Source: Bradyrhizobium sp. 190
GTDB lineage: Bacteria > Pseudomonadota > Alphaproteobacteria > Rhizobiales > Xanthobacteraceae
Direction: 5' to 3'
Length of the DNA: 64,000 bases
Assembly (NCBI RefSeq): GCF_023073415.1
Contig: NZ_JADPJL010000008.1
Location: 620,001-684,000, forward strand
Below are positions 34,692-44,106 of this stretch, one piece after another. A program made the translations under genes and the position numbers. The notes beneath the pieces were generated by a model. That model had not been told where the DNA came from. It worked only from the letters and a program-made list of their open reading frames with translations, and made no database searches. Position 1 is the stretch's first letter; each line of letters opens with the position of its first letter.

Positions 34692-35795
34692 ATGTACGTT
34701 GCCGTCAAGGGAGGCGAGCGCGCCATCGAGAACGCCCATCGTCTGCTGGCGCATGAGCGGCGCGGCGACCGTGATGTACCCGAAGTGTCGCTGGCCCAGA
34801 TATCCGAGCAGCTTTCGCTCGGCGTCGACCGTGTCATGACCGAGGGCTCGCTGTACGACCGCGAACTAGCGGCGCTTGCTATCAAGCAGGCGCGCGGCGA
34901 CCTGATCGAGGCGATCTTCCTGGTGCGCGCGTTTCGCGCCACGCTGCCGCGTTTCGGCGCGACCGAGCCGGTCGACACCGGCGCGATGCAGGTGCGCCGC
35001 CGGGTTTCCTCGACGTTCAAGGATATTCCGGGCGGGCAAATTCTTGGTCCCACCTTTGATTACACCCACCGCCTTCTCGATCCCTTGCTCGCCGAGGGCT
35101 TCGCGCCCGAGACTCCTGCGACGGGCGAGGCGTCCACAGGCGCGACCCCGCGCGTGACCGATATTCTGGGCCGCGACGGCCTGATCGAGCCGTCGCCGGT
35201 CGCGGAGGCTGACGCTCCCGTTGGTGATCTGACACGCGAGCCGCTTAATTTCCCGGCGGACCGCGATCTGCGCCTGCAAAACCTGGCGCGCGCCGACGAG
35301 GGTTTTCTGCTGGCGCTCGGCTATTCCTCGCAGCGCGGCTATGGCCGCAATCATCCCTTTGCCGGCGAGATTCGTTTCGGCGAAGTGGAGGTGGAGTTCA
35401 TGGCCGAGGATGTCGGCTTTGCTGTTCCACTCGGTTCGATCGCGCTGACCGAATGCCAGATGGTCAACCAGTTCAAGGGCTCGGCGACGGAAGCGCCGTG
35501 TTTTACGCGCGGCTATGGCCTGGCCTTCGGACAGAGTGAGCGCAAGACCATGTCAATGGCGCTGGTCGATCGCAGCTTGCGCGCCCGTGAGCTCGGCGAG
35601 GAGGTGATCGCGCCCGGCCAGGACGAGGAATTTGTGATGTCGCACTCGGACAATGTGCAGGCGACCGGCTTCGTCGAGCATCTCAAATTGCCGCATTACG
35701 TCGATTTCCAGTCCGAACTCGGCCTGCTGCGCAAATTGCGCAAGGAATTCGCCGAGGCGAACGAGGCCCCGCAAATGCAGGAGGCCGCGGAATGA
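34692..35795 (+). CDS. phnI: C-P lyase core subunit PhnI (nucleosidase)
   Basis: A 367-residue PhnI protein beginning MYVAVKGGERAIENAHRLLAHERRGD. It contains VDRVMTEGSLYDRELAALAIKQARGDLIEAIFLVRAFRATL, LGYSSQRGYGRNHPFAGEIRFGEV, and SHSDNVQATGFVEHLKLPHYVDFQSEL. PhnI displaces adenine from ATP to join ribose triphosphate to methylphosphonate. It overlaps phnJ by 4 bp. Confidence 0.96.
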   Translation: MYVAVKGGERAIENAHRLLAHERRGDRDVPEVSLAQISEQLSLGVDRVMTEGSLYDRELAALAIKQARGDLIEAIFLVRAFRATLPRFGATEPVDTGAMQVRRRVSSTFKDIPGGQILGPTFDYTHRLLDPLLAEGFAPETPATGEASTGATPRVTDILGRDGLIEPSPVAEADAPVGDLTREPLNFPADRDLRLQNLARADEGFLLALGYSSQRGYGRNHPFAGEIRFGEVEVEFMAEDVGFAVPLGSIALTECQMVNQFKGSATEAPCFTRGYGLAFGQSERKTMSMALVDRSLRARELGEEVIAPGQDEEFVMSHSDNVQATGFVEHLKLPHYVDFQSELGLLRKLRKEFAEANEAPQMQEAAE

Positions 35796-36676
35796 ACGCG
35801 CCGGCTTACAATTTCGCCTATCTCGACGAGCAAACAAAACGGATGATCCGCCGCGCGATCCTCAAAGCGATTGCCATCCCCGGCTATCAGGTGCCGTTCG
35901 CCAGCCGCGAAATGCCGATGCCCTATGGCTGGGGCACCGGTGGCGTCCAGGTGACGGCGGCGATCCTCGGCCCAGACGACGTGCTGAAGGTGATCGACCA
36001 GGGCTCCGACGACACCACCAATGCGATCTCGATCCGGAATTTCTTCGGCAAGACGGCTGGCGTCGCGACCACCACGTCTACGACGGATGCCACCGTGATA
36101 CAGACCCGGCACCGCATTCCCGAGGCGCCGCTGCATGCAGGACAGGTGCTGGTCTATCAGGTGCCGATCCCGGAGCCGCTGCGCTTCCTGGAACCGCGCG
36201 AAACCGAGACGCGGCGCATGCATGCGCTCGGCGAGTACGGCCTGATGCACGTCAAGCTGTACGAGGATATCGCGCGCTTTGGCCATATCGCGACCTCCTA
36301 TGCCTACCCGGTGAAGGTGAATGCGCGCTATGTGATGGATCCGTCGCCGACGCCAAAATTTGACAATCCCAAGATGGACAATTGTCCGGCGCTGCAACTG
36401 TTCGGCGCGGGGCGCGAGAAGCGTATCTATGCGATTCCGCCGCATACCCATGTGGTATCGCTCGATTTCGAGGATCATCCGTTCACGCGCTACCGGTTCG
36501 ACGCGCCCTGCGCGCTGTGTGGCGCCGGCGATTCCTATCTCGACGAAATCGTCACCGACGACAAGGGCGGCCGGATGTTCGTCTGTTCCGATACCGACTA
36601 TTGCGAGTCTCGCCAGTTGGCCGGCCATCGCGGCAGCGAGAGCGCCGCGCCGCACAAGGAGAGGGCGCATGGCTGA
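35792..36676 (+). CDS. phnJ: C-P lyase PhnJ, radical SAM-type catalytic subunit
   Basis: A 294-residue PhnJ. The four conserved cysteines C240, C243, C265 and C271 match E. coli Cys241, 244, 266 and 272, which hold the [4Fe-4S] cluster and the thiyl radical site. Gly31 in PGYQVPF matches the glycyl-radical Gly32. PhnJ cleaves the carbon-phosphorus bond, giving alkane and the ribose 1,2-cyclic phosphate. Overlaps phnI and phnK. Confidence 0.97.
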   Translation: MNAPAYNFAYLDEQTKRMIRRAILKAIAIPGYQVPFASREMPMPYGWGTGGVQVTAAILGPDDVLKVIDQGSDDTTNAISIRNFFGKTAGVATTTSTTDATVIQTRHRIPEAPLHAGQVLVYQVPIPEPLRFLEPRETETRRMHALGEYGLMHVKLYEDIARFGHIATSYAYPVKVNARYVMDPSPTPKFDNPKMDNCPALQLFGAGREKRIYAIPPHTHVVSLDFEDHPFTRYRFDAPCALCGAGDSYLDEIVTDDKGGRMFVCSDTDYCESRQLAGHRGSESAAPHKERAHG

Positions 36677-37469
36677 ACCACAAGAGCCCGTGCGGGACGA
36701 TGAGCCGCTTCTGGTCGCAGATCATCTCGGCAAGAACTACGGCCGGTTGACCGCCTGCCGCGACGTATCCTTTGCGCTCTACCCCGGCGAGGTGCTGGCG
36801 ATCGTCGGAGAATCCGGGTCGGGAAAGTCCACGCTGCTGCAATTGCTGTCCGCGCAGCTCGCGCCGAGTGCCGGGCGAGTATCATACCGGATGCGGGACG
36901 GCGTGTTGCGCGATCTGGCCGCGTTAGGTGAGGCTGAGCGCCGCTTTCTGTTCCGCACGGATTGGGGCTATGTGCACCAGGACCCCGCGCAAGGCCTGCG
37001 GATGGCGGTCTCGGCCGGCGCCAATGTCGGCGAACGGCTGATGGCGGTGGGCTGGAATCACTACGGCCGCATCCGCGATACTGCCTCGTCATGGCTGGAG
37101 CGCGTCGAGATCGATACCGCGCGCATCGACGACGCGCCGCGGACCTATTCGGGCGGCATGCGGCAGCGGCTGCAGATCGCGCGTAATCTGGTGACCGAGC
37201 CGCGCCTCGTGTTCATGGATGAGCCGACCGGCGGGCTCGACGTATCGGTGCAGGCGCGACTGCTCGATCTGATGCGCAATCTCGTCAGTGAGCTCGGCCT
37301 TGCCGCCATCGTCGTCACCCATGACCTCGCGGTGGCGCGGCTGCTGTCGCACCGTGTGATGGTGATGAAGGGCGGTCGCGTCATCGAGACCGGCCTGACC
37401 GATCAGGTGCTCGACGATCCCCGCGAGCCCTATACCCAACTGCTCGTTTCCTCGATTTTGCCGGCATGA
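36669..37469 (+). CDS. phnK: C-P lyase ABC-type subunit PhnK
   Basis: A 266-residue ABC ATPase without its own membrane partner. Walker A GESGSGKST, signature YSGGMRQRLQIARNL and Walker B LVFMDEPTGGLDVSVQA are visible. PhnK binds the PhnGHIJ core and is needed for C-P lyase activity. ATG 36669 overlaps the phnJ end by 8 bp; the longer upstream frame runs inside phnJ and is not used. Confidence 0.95.
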   Translation: MAEPQEPVRDDEPLLVADHLGKNYGRLTACRDVSFALYPGEVLAIVGESGSGKSTLLQLLSAQLAPSAGRVSYRMRDGVLRDLAALGEAERRFLFRTDWGYVHQDPAQGLRMAVSAGANVGERLMAVGWNHYGRIRDTASSWLERVEIDTARIDDAPRTYSGGMRQRLQIARNLVTEPRLVFMDEPTGGLDVSVQARLLDLMRNLVSELGLAAIVVTHDLAVARLLSHRVMVMKGGRVIETGLTDQVLDDPREPYTQLLVSSILPA

Positions 37470-38176
37470 GCGCGCCAATGACTGCGATGATCGACATCAC
37501 CAACGCTGAAAAGACCTTTACCATGCACCTGCAGGGTGGCGTCGAGCTGCCGGTGGTGCGCGGCGTTTCATTCCATGTCGAGCCGGGCGAATGCGTGGTG
37601 TTGTCAGGCCCGTCTGGCGCCGGCAAATCCTCGATCCTGAAAATGATCTTCGGCAACTACCGCTGCGATGGCGGCCGGATCGGCATCCGGCATCGGGGCG
37701 AGGTAATCGATCTTGCGACCGCCGAGCCGCGGCAGGTGCTCAGCGTGCGCCGCTCGACCATCGGCTATGTCAGTCAGTTCTTGCGTGCGGTGCCGCGGGT
37801 CGCCACGATCGATGTAGTGGCGGAGCCGCTGATTGCGAACGGATCTGCGCGCGTGGAAGCCCGCGAGCAGGCGGGCGCGCTGCTGCGCCGTCTCAACATT
37901 TCCGAGCGGCTGTGGGCACTGCCGCCGTCGACGTTCTCCGGCGGCGAACAGCAGCGGGTCAACATCGCGCGCGGGTTCATTTCCGATTTGCCGATTTTGC
38001 TGCTGGACGAACCGACTGCCTCGCTCGATGCGGCCAATCGCGCTGTTGTCGTCGAGTTGATCGGGCAGAAGAAACGCGAGGGGATTGCGATGGTGGCGAT
38101 CGTTCATGACGACGAAATACGCCATCTGATCGCTGACCGGATCGTCGACGTGACATCATTTGCCGCCGCGGCATGA
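37466..38176 (+). CDS. phnL: C-P lyase ABC-type subunit PhnL
   Basis: A 236-residue ABC ATPase. Walker A GPSGAGKSS, FSGGEQQRVNIARGF and LLLDEPTASLDAANRA, with the PhnL start HLQGGVELPVVRGVSFHVEPGECV. With PhnK it forms the ATPase pair on the C-P lyase complex. Joined to both neighbours by ATGA overlaps. Confidence 0.95.
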   Translation: MSAPMTAMIDITNAEKTFTMHLQGGVELPVVRGVSFHVEPGECVVLSGPSGAGKSSILKMIFGNYRCDGGRIGIRHRGEVIDLATAEPRQVLSVRRSTIGYVSQFLRAVPRVATIDVVAEPLIANGSARVEAREQAGALLRRLNISERLWALPPSTFSGGEQQRVNIARGFISDLPILLLDEPTASLDAANRAVVVELIGQKKREGIAMVAIVHDDEIRHLIADRIVDVTSFAAAA

Positions 38177-39345
38177 AGGAAGAATATGAGATGACTTCGA
38201 AGCACGAAACCATCCTCGGCAACGCCCGCATCGTGCTGGCAGATCGCGTGATCGAGCGCAGCTGGGTCGCTTTCGCCGATGGCCGCATCGCCGAATTCGG
38301 CGAAGGAAGCGCGCCCGCAGGTAGCGAAGACGCCGGCGGCGACCTGATCATGCCCGGCCTGATCGAGCTGCACACCGATCATCTGGAAATGCACTATGTG
38401 CCGCGCCCGAAAGTATTTTGGGATCCGATCGCGGCGGTGGTTTCCTACGACGGACAGTTGGCTACCTCGGGCATCACCACGGTTCTGGATTCGCTGCGGG
38501 TCTGGCGCGAGGATGGCGCCGAGGAGGTTGACGGCAGGGCAGGCGTGCTGGCGGAAGCGATCACATCCGCGCGCGATGCCAACCTGCTTCGCGCCGATCA
38601 TTTCCTGCATTTGCGCTGCGAAATCCCGATGCCGAGCGTGGTCGAGGAAGCCAGGGAGCTGATCGACCGGCCGGACGTGCGGCTGATGTCGCTGATGGAC
38701 CACACGCCGGGGCAGCGCCAGTTCCGCGATGAGGTCAAGCTGCGTGACTACTATCGCGGCAAGGGGGGCGGCAAAACCGACGCCGAGCTCGATGCGCTGT
38801 TCGAGAAGCGCTTCCACTATCAGAAGACGTATGCCGCGACCAACATGCGTGAGATCGTCGCGCTCGCCCATCAATATCAAATCCCGCTCGCCAGTCACGA
38901 CGATACGACCGAGGAAAACGTCGCTGACGCGATCCAGGACCGCGTTTCGGTGGCGGAATTCCCGACCACGATGGAAGCCGCACGCGCGTTACACCAGGCC
39001 GGCATCGGTATCCTGATGGGTGCGCCGAACGTGGTCCGGGGCGGCTCGCACTCCGGCAACATCGCCGCCATCGATCTCGCCCGCGAGGGATTGTTGGATA
39101 TCCTGTCGTCCGACTACATTCCCTCGAGCCTGCTGATGGCCGCGCTGCAATTGCCGCAGCATGTTCCGGCGATCGATCTGGCCTCCGCTATCCGCACCGT
39201 CACCAAGACCCCGGCTGAAGCCGTGGGCCTTGCCGACCGAGGCGAGATCGCGCCCGGCAAGCGGGCCGACTTGATCCGGGTGCATGTCGCCCGCGACATT
39301 CCGGTGGTACGCAGCGTCTGGCGGGAAGGGCGGCGTGTGGCATGA
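38173..39345 (+). CDS. phnM: alpha-D-ribose 1-methylphosphonate 5-triphosphate diphosphatase
   Basis: A 390-residue amidohydrolase that matches canonical PhnM. It has LPGLIELHTDHLEM-like metal motif (IMPGLIELHTDH, His67 and Asp69), [48 protein letters not shown] and DILSSDYIPSSLL. It trims the 5-triphosphate to 5-phosphate before C-P cleavage. It overlaps phnL and phnN. The only PhnM in the core operon; a divergent relative lies at 26979-28172. Confidence 0.95.
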   Translation: MKEEYEMTSKHETILGNARIVLADRVIERSWVAFADGRIAEFGEGSAPAGSEDAGGDLIMPGLIELHTDHLEMHYVPRPKVFWDPIAAVVSYDGQLATSGITTVLDSLRVWREDGAEEVDGRAGVLAEAITSARDANLLRADHFLHLRCEIPMPSVVEEARELIDRPDVRLMSLMDHTPGQRQFRDEVKLRDYYRGKGGGKTDAELDALFEKRFHYQKTYAATNMREIVALAHQYQIPLASHDDTTEENVADAIQDRVSVAEFPTTMEAARALHQAGIGILMGAPNVVRGGSHSGNIAAIDLAREGLLDILSSDYIPSSLLMAALQLPQHVPAIDLASAIRTVTKTPAEAVGLADRGEIAPGKRADLIRVHVARDIPVVRSVWREGRRVA

Positions 39346-39941
39346 TGGAGACGCTGACAACCACAACGGCAGATCAGACCGCTGCCATCGGGCCGGGCCG
39401 GTTGGTGCTCGTGGTCGGACCGAGCGGCGCCGGCAAGGATACGCTGCTCGGCCTTGCCAAGGCAGCCTGTTCCGATGATCGCAACATCGCATTCCCACGC
39501 CGCGTGATTACGCGTGAAGCGTCGGCATCGGAGGAAAACGAAGAGGTCAGCCTTGGCACGTTTCAGGAGGCGTTGACGCGTGGCGAATATGCCATGCATT
39601 GGGAAGCCCACGGCCATTGCTACGCGCTGTCGCGCGCGATCGACGACGAAATCCGCGCCGGACGATCCATCGTTGCCAACGTATCGCGCACCGTGATTGG
39701 CGCAATGCGCCGCGCCTATGCCGACGTGGTGGTGGTTTCAATCACGGCGCCGCCAAACGTTCTGGCTGAACGGATTGCACTGCGTGCGCGAAGCAGCGAC
39801 GGCACGGTCGAAAACCGCCTGCGCCGCACGGTGGAGGACGCCTCGGCCGCCCCCGACGTTACCATCGTCAACGTCAGCAGCGCTGAATACCATGCCCGCC
39901 AACTCGTCCGCGTCATCAAGGGCGAGAAGTGGGACGATTGA
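39342..39941 (+). CDS. phnN: ribose 1,5-bisphosphate phosphokinase
   Basis: A 199-residue P-loop kinase of the guanylate-kinase-like fold. Walker A GPSGAGKDT lies at residues 26-34. PRRVITREAS and the ALR-ARSSDGTVENRLRR lid-like region follow. It phosphorylates ribose 1,5-bisphosphate to PRPP, returning the ribose to nucleotide synthesis. Last gene of the phn core, coupled to phnM by ATGA. Confidence 0.94.
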   Translation: MMETLTTTTADQTAAIGPGRLVLVVGPSGAGKDTLLGLAKAACSDDRNIAFPRRVITREASASEENEEVSLGTFQEALTRGEYAMHWEAHGHCYALSRAIDDEIRAGRSIVANVSRTVIGAMRRAYADVVVVSITAPPNVLAERIALRARSSDGTVENRLRRTVEDASAAPDVTIVNVSSAEYHARQLVRVIKGEKWDD

Positions 39942-39954
39942 CCGGAGACCAGAA

Positions 39955-40566
39955 ATGACCGTTGTCGCGTCCATCGAGCAGCTCGAGGCCATCTACGGCT
40001 TTCCCAACGATGCCTCTACGGTGAAGGTGGCGGACAGGGTGACGCCGGCCTATCGGGCGTTGATGGACAAGTCGCCGTTCGTGGCGCTGGCGACCTGCGG
40101 GTCGGAGGGGCTGGACTGCTCGCCGCGCGGCGACCTGCCGGGCTTCGTTCGCATCCACGATGAGAAGACGCTGATGATGCCGGATCGCCGCGGCAACAAC
40201 CGCTGCGATTCGCTGCGCAACATCGTGCGTGACCCCCGGGTGGCGCTATTGTTTCTCATCCCGGGTTCCGGCAGCACGCTGCGCATCAACGGCCGCGCGC
40301 ATGTCTCGGCCGATCCGGAGCTGCTCGCGTCGTTCAAGATGGAGGGTAAGGCGCCGCGCACCGTCATCGTCATGACGGTGGAGGAGATCTACTTCCAGTG
40401 CGCGCGCGCCATCGTGCGCTCCGATCTCTGGAATCCCGACAAGCGCGTCGACCCCAGGAGCTTGCCGACACCCGGCCAGATCCTTGCCGAGATGAGCGAC
40501 AACACCGTCGGCGGCGAGAAATACGATCGGGAATGGCCGGAGCGCGCGCGGCAGACGATGTGGTGA
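39955..40566 (+). CDS. pyridoxamine 5-phosphate oxidase-type flavoprotein
   Basis: A 203-residue protein with a split-barrel FMN-binding fold. Motifs KSPFVALATCGSEGLDCSPRGDLPGFVRI, MPDRRGNNRCDSLRNIVRDPRVALLFLIPG and GRAHVSADPELLASF resemble the MSMEG_1061/DR_2398 family of FMN-dependent PPOX-type proteins. The fold suggests oxidoreductase activity; the substrate is unknown. It follows phnN by 13 bp behind a CGGAGA ribosome-binding site and may be co-transcribed, but a role in phosphonate use is unproven. Confidence 0.85.
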   Translation: MTVVASIEQLEAIYGFPNDASTVKVADRVTPAYRALMDKSPFVALATCGSEGLDCSPRGDLPGFVRIHDEKTLMMPDRRGNNRCDSLRNIVRDPRVALLFLIPGSGSTLRINGRAHVSADPELLASFKMEGKAPRTVIVMTVEEIYFQCARAIVRSDLWNPDKRVDPRSLPTPGQILAEMSDNTVGGEKYDREWPERARQTMW

Positions 40567-40603
40567 TGCTGATATCGCATCGCTATCTGGCAGCCGACGG
40601 GTA

Positions 40604-41500
40604 TCAGGCCTGGCGGATCACCTTTTCCGCGCATTTGAGAAAATTCCGGACCAGCGGATTGAGAGAATCCCTCCGCCAGCAAACCGCGACGTCGATGGCA
40701 TCGTCGGCGTCGAGGAAAGGCCTGAACACGACGCCGGTCGGGCATCCGAGCTGGGCACAGGCGGGAAGGATCGCCATGCCCTCGCCGGCAAGGACGAGGC
40801 TGAGCGCCGAGTGCACCGTCTCGACCCGGTTCGCGACCGGCATGCTGACCTGATGCCGCCGGAGCAGCGACGTCACAACGGAGGTCGCTGGATCCTCGGC
40901 AGGTCCGGGTAAACTTATCAGCGGGCGGCCCTGCAGCTTTCTCACCGGCACGGCCGCCGCGCGCGCCAGCTGCGAACCGGCCGGCATGGCCAGCATCAAT
41001 CGCTGCTTTCCGATCGTGGAGATCTCAATCTCGCTGTGGCGAATTGCGGGCATGCACAGCGCGACAGTCACGCTGTGATCCAGCAGCCGTGCCTCACGCG
41101 TCGATGCGCTCAGTTCGATGAACTCCAGATCGACCTTGGGAAAGGCCCTTCGAAGTTCCGGAACGAGCCTCGGCAACACGGCATGGGCAAGCGCGAACAT
41201 GTAACCGACCGACAGTCTTCCCCGGCGCCCCGCCGCCACCGCGCGGGCGGCCTCAAAACCTTCAGCCGTCAGGGCCAGCGCTTCACGCGCGCGCGACAGC
41301 AAGGCGCGGCCGGCCGCCGTCAGCTCCATTCCCCGCGCGCCGCGGCGAAACAGCGGGGTTCCTACTTCCGATTCCAGCTTGCGGATCTGGACCGACAATG
41401 GCGGCTGCGCCATGCGCAGCCGTACGGCCGCTTGGCCAACGCTGCGTTCTTCTGCGACGGCAACGAAATACCGGAGACGCCGGAGATCCATTTTTGCCAT
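40604..41500 (-). CDS. LysR-family transcriptional regulator
   Basis: A 298-residue LysR protein. The winged helix RLRYFVAVAEERSVGQAAVRLRMAQPPLSVQIRKLESEVG leads, and an effector domain follows from about residue 92 (GRLSVGYMFALAHAVLPRL). It is divergent from the amidase gene at 41596 and its start codon overlaps a T-N11-A-type dyad, so it probably regulates the amidase and itself. Confidence 0.92.
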   Translation of the reverse strand: MAKMDLRRLRYFVAVAEERSVGQAAVRLRMAQPPLSVQIRKLESEVGTPLFRRGARGMELTAAGRALLSRAREALALTAEGFEAARAVAAGRRGRLSVGYMFALAHAVLPRLVPELRRAFPKVDLEFIELSASTREARLLDHSVTVALCMPAIRHSEIEISTIGKQRLMLAMPAGSQLARAAAVPVRKLQGRPLISLPGPAEDPATSVVTSLLRRHQVSMPVANRVETVHSALSLVLAGEGMAILPACAQLGCPTGVVFRPFLDADDAIDVAVCWRRDSLNPLVRNFLKCAEKVIRQA

Positions 41501-41515
41501 ACCAAAATCGTATGG
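41497..41515. promoter_or_regulatory. LysR-type binding site
   Basis: CCATAC-N7-GTATGG, an inverted repeat containing a T-N11-A core (T41500, A41512), in the LysR-amidase divergent region. It covers the start codon of the LysR gene. Confidence 0.6.
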
Positions 41516-41595
41516 GTCAGTTGTGCGATGGTATTGGACCTGAAGTCAATGTGGATGTCATCTTTGCGTCATTCGACCCAGGGGACTTTAGCGCG

Positions 41596-43026
41596 ATGAG
41601 CGATGAACTGTGCCTTTTGCCTGCTACCGAACTCCGCGCACGGATCGTCCGCAAGGATGTTTCACCGGTCGAAATTACGCGTGCCGTTCTTGCGCGTGCT
41701 GAGCGATTGCAGCCCCAGTTGAACTGCTTCATTACGCTGTGCGGCGATGAGGCCATGGCCGAGGCGAGGAATGCGGAGCGTGAGGTCATGGCCGGGGGGC
41801 AGCTCGGCCTTCTTCACGGCATTCCGTTCACCGTGAAGGATATCGTCAACACCAAGGGGGTGCGAACCACCTTCGGCGCGATCCCCTACAAGGACAACGT
41901 TCCTGATCATGACGCGGTCGCCGTGGCGCGAATGCGGGCAGAGGGTGCCATTCTGGTGGGCAAGACCACGACGCCGGAATTCGGCACCAAGTGCCTGACA
42001 GATTCGCCGTTGTTCGGCCGCACGCGCAATGCCTGGAGCGGCGCGCGCTCGAGCGGTGGTTCAAGCGGAGGAGCGGCGGTTGCGGTTGCCAGCGGCATCG
42101 CGCCTCTTGCCATCGCGACGGATGGCGGCGGCTCGACGCGGATTCCGGCAGCCTGCAACGGCGTTGTCGGCCTGAAGCAAAGCAACGGCGTTATTCCCCA
42201 CAGTCAGGTGCAGGACGCGTTCGGCAACCAGACCTATGTGACGCCCACGACGCGCACCGTCGCAGACACCGCCCTGATGATGCAGGCGATGTCAGGAGAA
42301 GACGCTTCCGATCCATGGTCGATCGGATTCCCGCAGTGGAATTTTGTCGAGGGATCGGCTCCAAACGGCGATCTGCACGGGCGCAGGATTGCATTCTGCC
42401 TCGCGCCGCTCGGCCGGCCGGTTGCGGCCGATGTCGTTGCTGCATTCAAGGTCGCGCTTGCCAGGCTGGAATCCCTTGGGGCCGAGGTCGAGGAAATGTC
42501 CGGCGACGGATTTGAGGTGGAGCCGATCTGGCGCGCCATCAATCACACCGCCTGGCGCGCGCGGTTCGAGAAGCTTGCGGCCGATCATGGCGACGTGCTG
42601 AGCGAGACTTTCATGAAACAACTGGCGCTGGCCACGAAGGTCAGCGGCGTTGACTATCAGCGGGCGATGTTTGACCGTACTGTTCTGTTCCGGCGGGTTC
42701 AGACATTGCTGCAGAGGGTCGACATTCTCGCGATGCCAACCATTACCCGAACCGCGCTTCCGATCGACCAGGACCTGTTCGGCACGATAGAAATCGACGG
42801 GCGGGTATTCAGCGACGTGCGTCCGAGTTGGTTTCCCTGGACGATGCCGTTCAACATGACCGGTCATCCCGCCGTCAGCCTGCCCTGCGGCTTTGATACG
42901 GACGGCCTGCCGATCGGCATCCAGTTGGTCGGGCAATTCCGCGGAGACATCGAGTTGCTGCGCGTCAGCGCGCTGTTTGAGGCCTCGCAAGATCTTCTCG
43001 GCCGGTGGCCGAGCCTGGCTGGATAA
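41596..43026 (+). CDS. amidase signature family hydrolase
   Basis: A 476-residue amidase. The catalytic Lys lies in FTVKDIVNTKG, the cis-Ser in the GARSSGGSSGGAAVAVASG signature, and the nucleophile Ser in TDGGGSTRIPAACNGVVGLK. It should hydrolyse an amide to acid and ammonia; the substrate cannot be read from sequence. No GatB or GatC gene is adjacent, so it is not the tRNA amidotransferase. Divergent from its probable LysR regulator. Confidence 0.92.
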   Translation: MSDELCLLPATELRARIVRKDVSPVEITRAVLARAERLQPQLNCFITLCGDEAMAEARNAEREVMAGGQLGLLHGIPFTVKDIVNTKGVRTTFGAIPYKDNVPDHDAVAVARMRAEGAILVGKTTTPEFGTKCLTDSPLFGRTRNAWSGARSSGGSSGGAAVAVASGIAPLAIATDGGGSTRIPAACNGVVGLKQSNGVIPHSQVQDAFGNQTYVTPTTRTVADTALMMQAMSGEDASDPWSIGFPQWNFVEGSAPNGDLHGRRIAFCLAPLGRPVAADVVAAFKVALARLESLGAEVEEMSGDGFEVEPIWRAINHTAWRARFEKLAADHGDVLSETFMKQLALATKVSGVDYQRAMFDRTVLFRRVQTLLQRVDILAMPTITRTALPIDQDLFGTIEIDGRVFSDVRPSWFPWTMPFNMTGHPAVSLPCGFDTDGLPIGIQLVGQFRGDIELLRVSALFEASQDLLGRWPSLAG

Positions 43027-43070
43027 GCGAAAATAATTTCGCAGCCGTGTCGTTGCGCCGTTGTCGCCGA

Positions 43071-43334
43071 TCATCCCGACGGAACATGCGGGCAGGTGTT
43101 GGATCGTGGCCGGCTCCCGCGCTTGTCGATCGGCACGTTGCAATTGTCGAGCCGTTGCTCGTCCATCCACTTCCTACCCATGCGTTCTTTTCCGGTCAGT
43201 GGCGTCCCGTTGGCGGGCACGGCGGTCTCGGCATTTGGCGCGGTTTGGTCAGGCTGCCTGTCCTGCGCAAATGCACCCGGCGCAAGGCACAACGCGAAAA
43301 GAAAACTGACCAACCTTCGGTGAATCGGTTCCAT
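43071..43334 (-). CDS. small exported protein, conserved hypothetical type
   Basis: An 87-residue protein with a signal peptide (about residues 1-24, ending GAFAQ) and a mature C-terminal motif GRKWMDEQRLDNCNVPIDKRG..PR.NTCPHVPSG. The two cysteines may form a disulphide. I recognise this motif from unnamed Bradyrhizobium proteins. A GAGGA ribosome-binding site precedes the ATG. Confidence 0.75.
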   Translation of the reverse strand: MEPIHRRLVSFLFALCLAPGAFAQDRQPDQTAPNAETAVPANGTPLTGKERMGRKWMDEQRLDNCNVPIDKRGSRPRSNTCPHVPSG

Positions 43335-43464
43335 AGGCTGTCCTCGTCAAAAAACCCGGGCGTCAGATTAAACATGTCGGGATTTACCTAGCCACCCGGA
43401 ACCTGCAGACGACAGGCCGGTTGCCTCTCAGGTCGTGCGTGCTTCACGAGAACGGGAGAGACAG

Positions 43465-43788
43465 ATGAAAATGAAACAGTTCATGATTGCTGGTTGCTCC
43501 ATCCTGGTTTTGAGCACCGGCGCAGCATTGGCTGATCCCTGTGACACAGGCCGCTCCGCCAGCCTGAAGGACGCAGGCTCCGGGCCGGCCAAGATGGGCG
43601 ACAGCCAGACAACGGGTATGGCCGGCAACACCGGTCAACATCCGCCGACCGGCACGATGAATCGAACGACGGGAGACGTTGCAGCGTCTTCGCAGGATAC
43701 GCAGCGGCAGATGCAAGGCGAGCCGACGGCAGCACAGCAGTCCGAAGGCGCCAAGGCCGACAGCAAGACCGCAGACAAGGATTGCTGA
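43465..43788 (+). CDS. small exported polar protein, unknown function
   Basis: A 107-residue protein with a signal peptide (MKMKQFMIAGCSILVLSTGAALA) and a polar, Gly/Ser/Thr/Gln-rich mature part with one cysteine pair (PCDTG near the start and KDC at the end). ATG 43465 follows GGGAGAG. Similar in design to the 6974-7225 gene. A stable hairpin lies 12 bp after the stop. Confidence 0.7.
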   Translation: MKMKQFMIAGCSILVLSTGAALADPCDTGRSASLKDAGSGPAKMGDSQTTGMAGNTGQHPPTGTMNRTTGDVAASSQDTQRQMQGEPTAAQQSEGAKADSKTADKDC

Positions 43789-43799
43789 GGCGTGAAACT

Positions 43800-43826
43800 G
43801 AGGCGGTGACGAAGCGTCGCCGCCTC
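43800..43826 (+). terminator. hairpin after small exported-protein gene
   Basis: A 12-bp stem (GAGGCGGTGACG / CGTCGCCGCCTC, one G-T pair) with a 3-nt loop directly after the gene. No T-run follows, so it is terminator-like or mRNA-stabilising. Confidence 0.5.
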
Positions 43827-44106
43827 GGCCCGGTCTGTCGGCATGCCGACCGAAGGTCTCCGTCTTCGACAGATGGCTTCGGCGAATTCGCGAACCGTGA
43901 CTGAAGCGACGCGTGCGTCGATCCGTCGCTTTGGTTCGTTCGCCTTGTCCAAGAGCGAAGTGGCTTTGCCCGAGAGGGAAGTTTCCGGTGCCAGATGCTC
44001 GGTATGGCGTCAACATCGGATCTTCCGTGCTTGCGCTACGTTCGAGGTCAACCTAGTTTCGATGCCGGCACGAACGTCGTGCCAGCACTGCTTGGGAGAA
44101 ACCCTG
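43827..44106. other. non-coding stretch upstream of pqqA
   Basis: No convincing gene lies here. The frame continuing upstream of pqqA is open but has atypical composition and no start signal. This is probably the pqqA promoter and leader region. I see no clear promoter boxes. Confidence 0.4.

Noticed and set aside
36360..36668. upstream extension of phnK
   Set aside because: It lies wholly inside phnJ in another frame; the ATG at 36669 gives the normal PhnK start.
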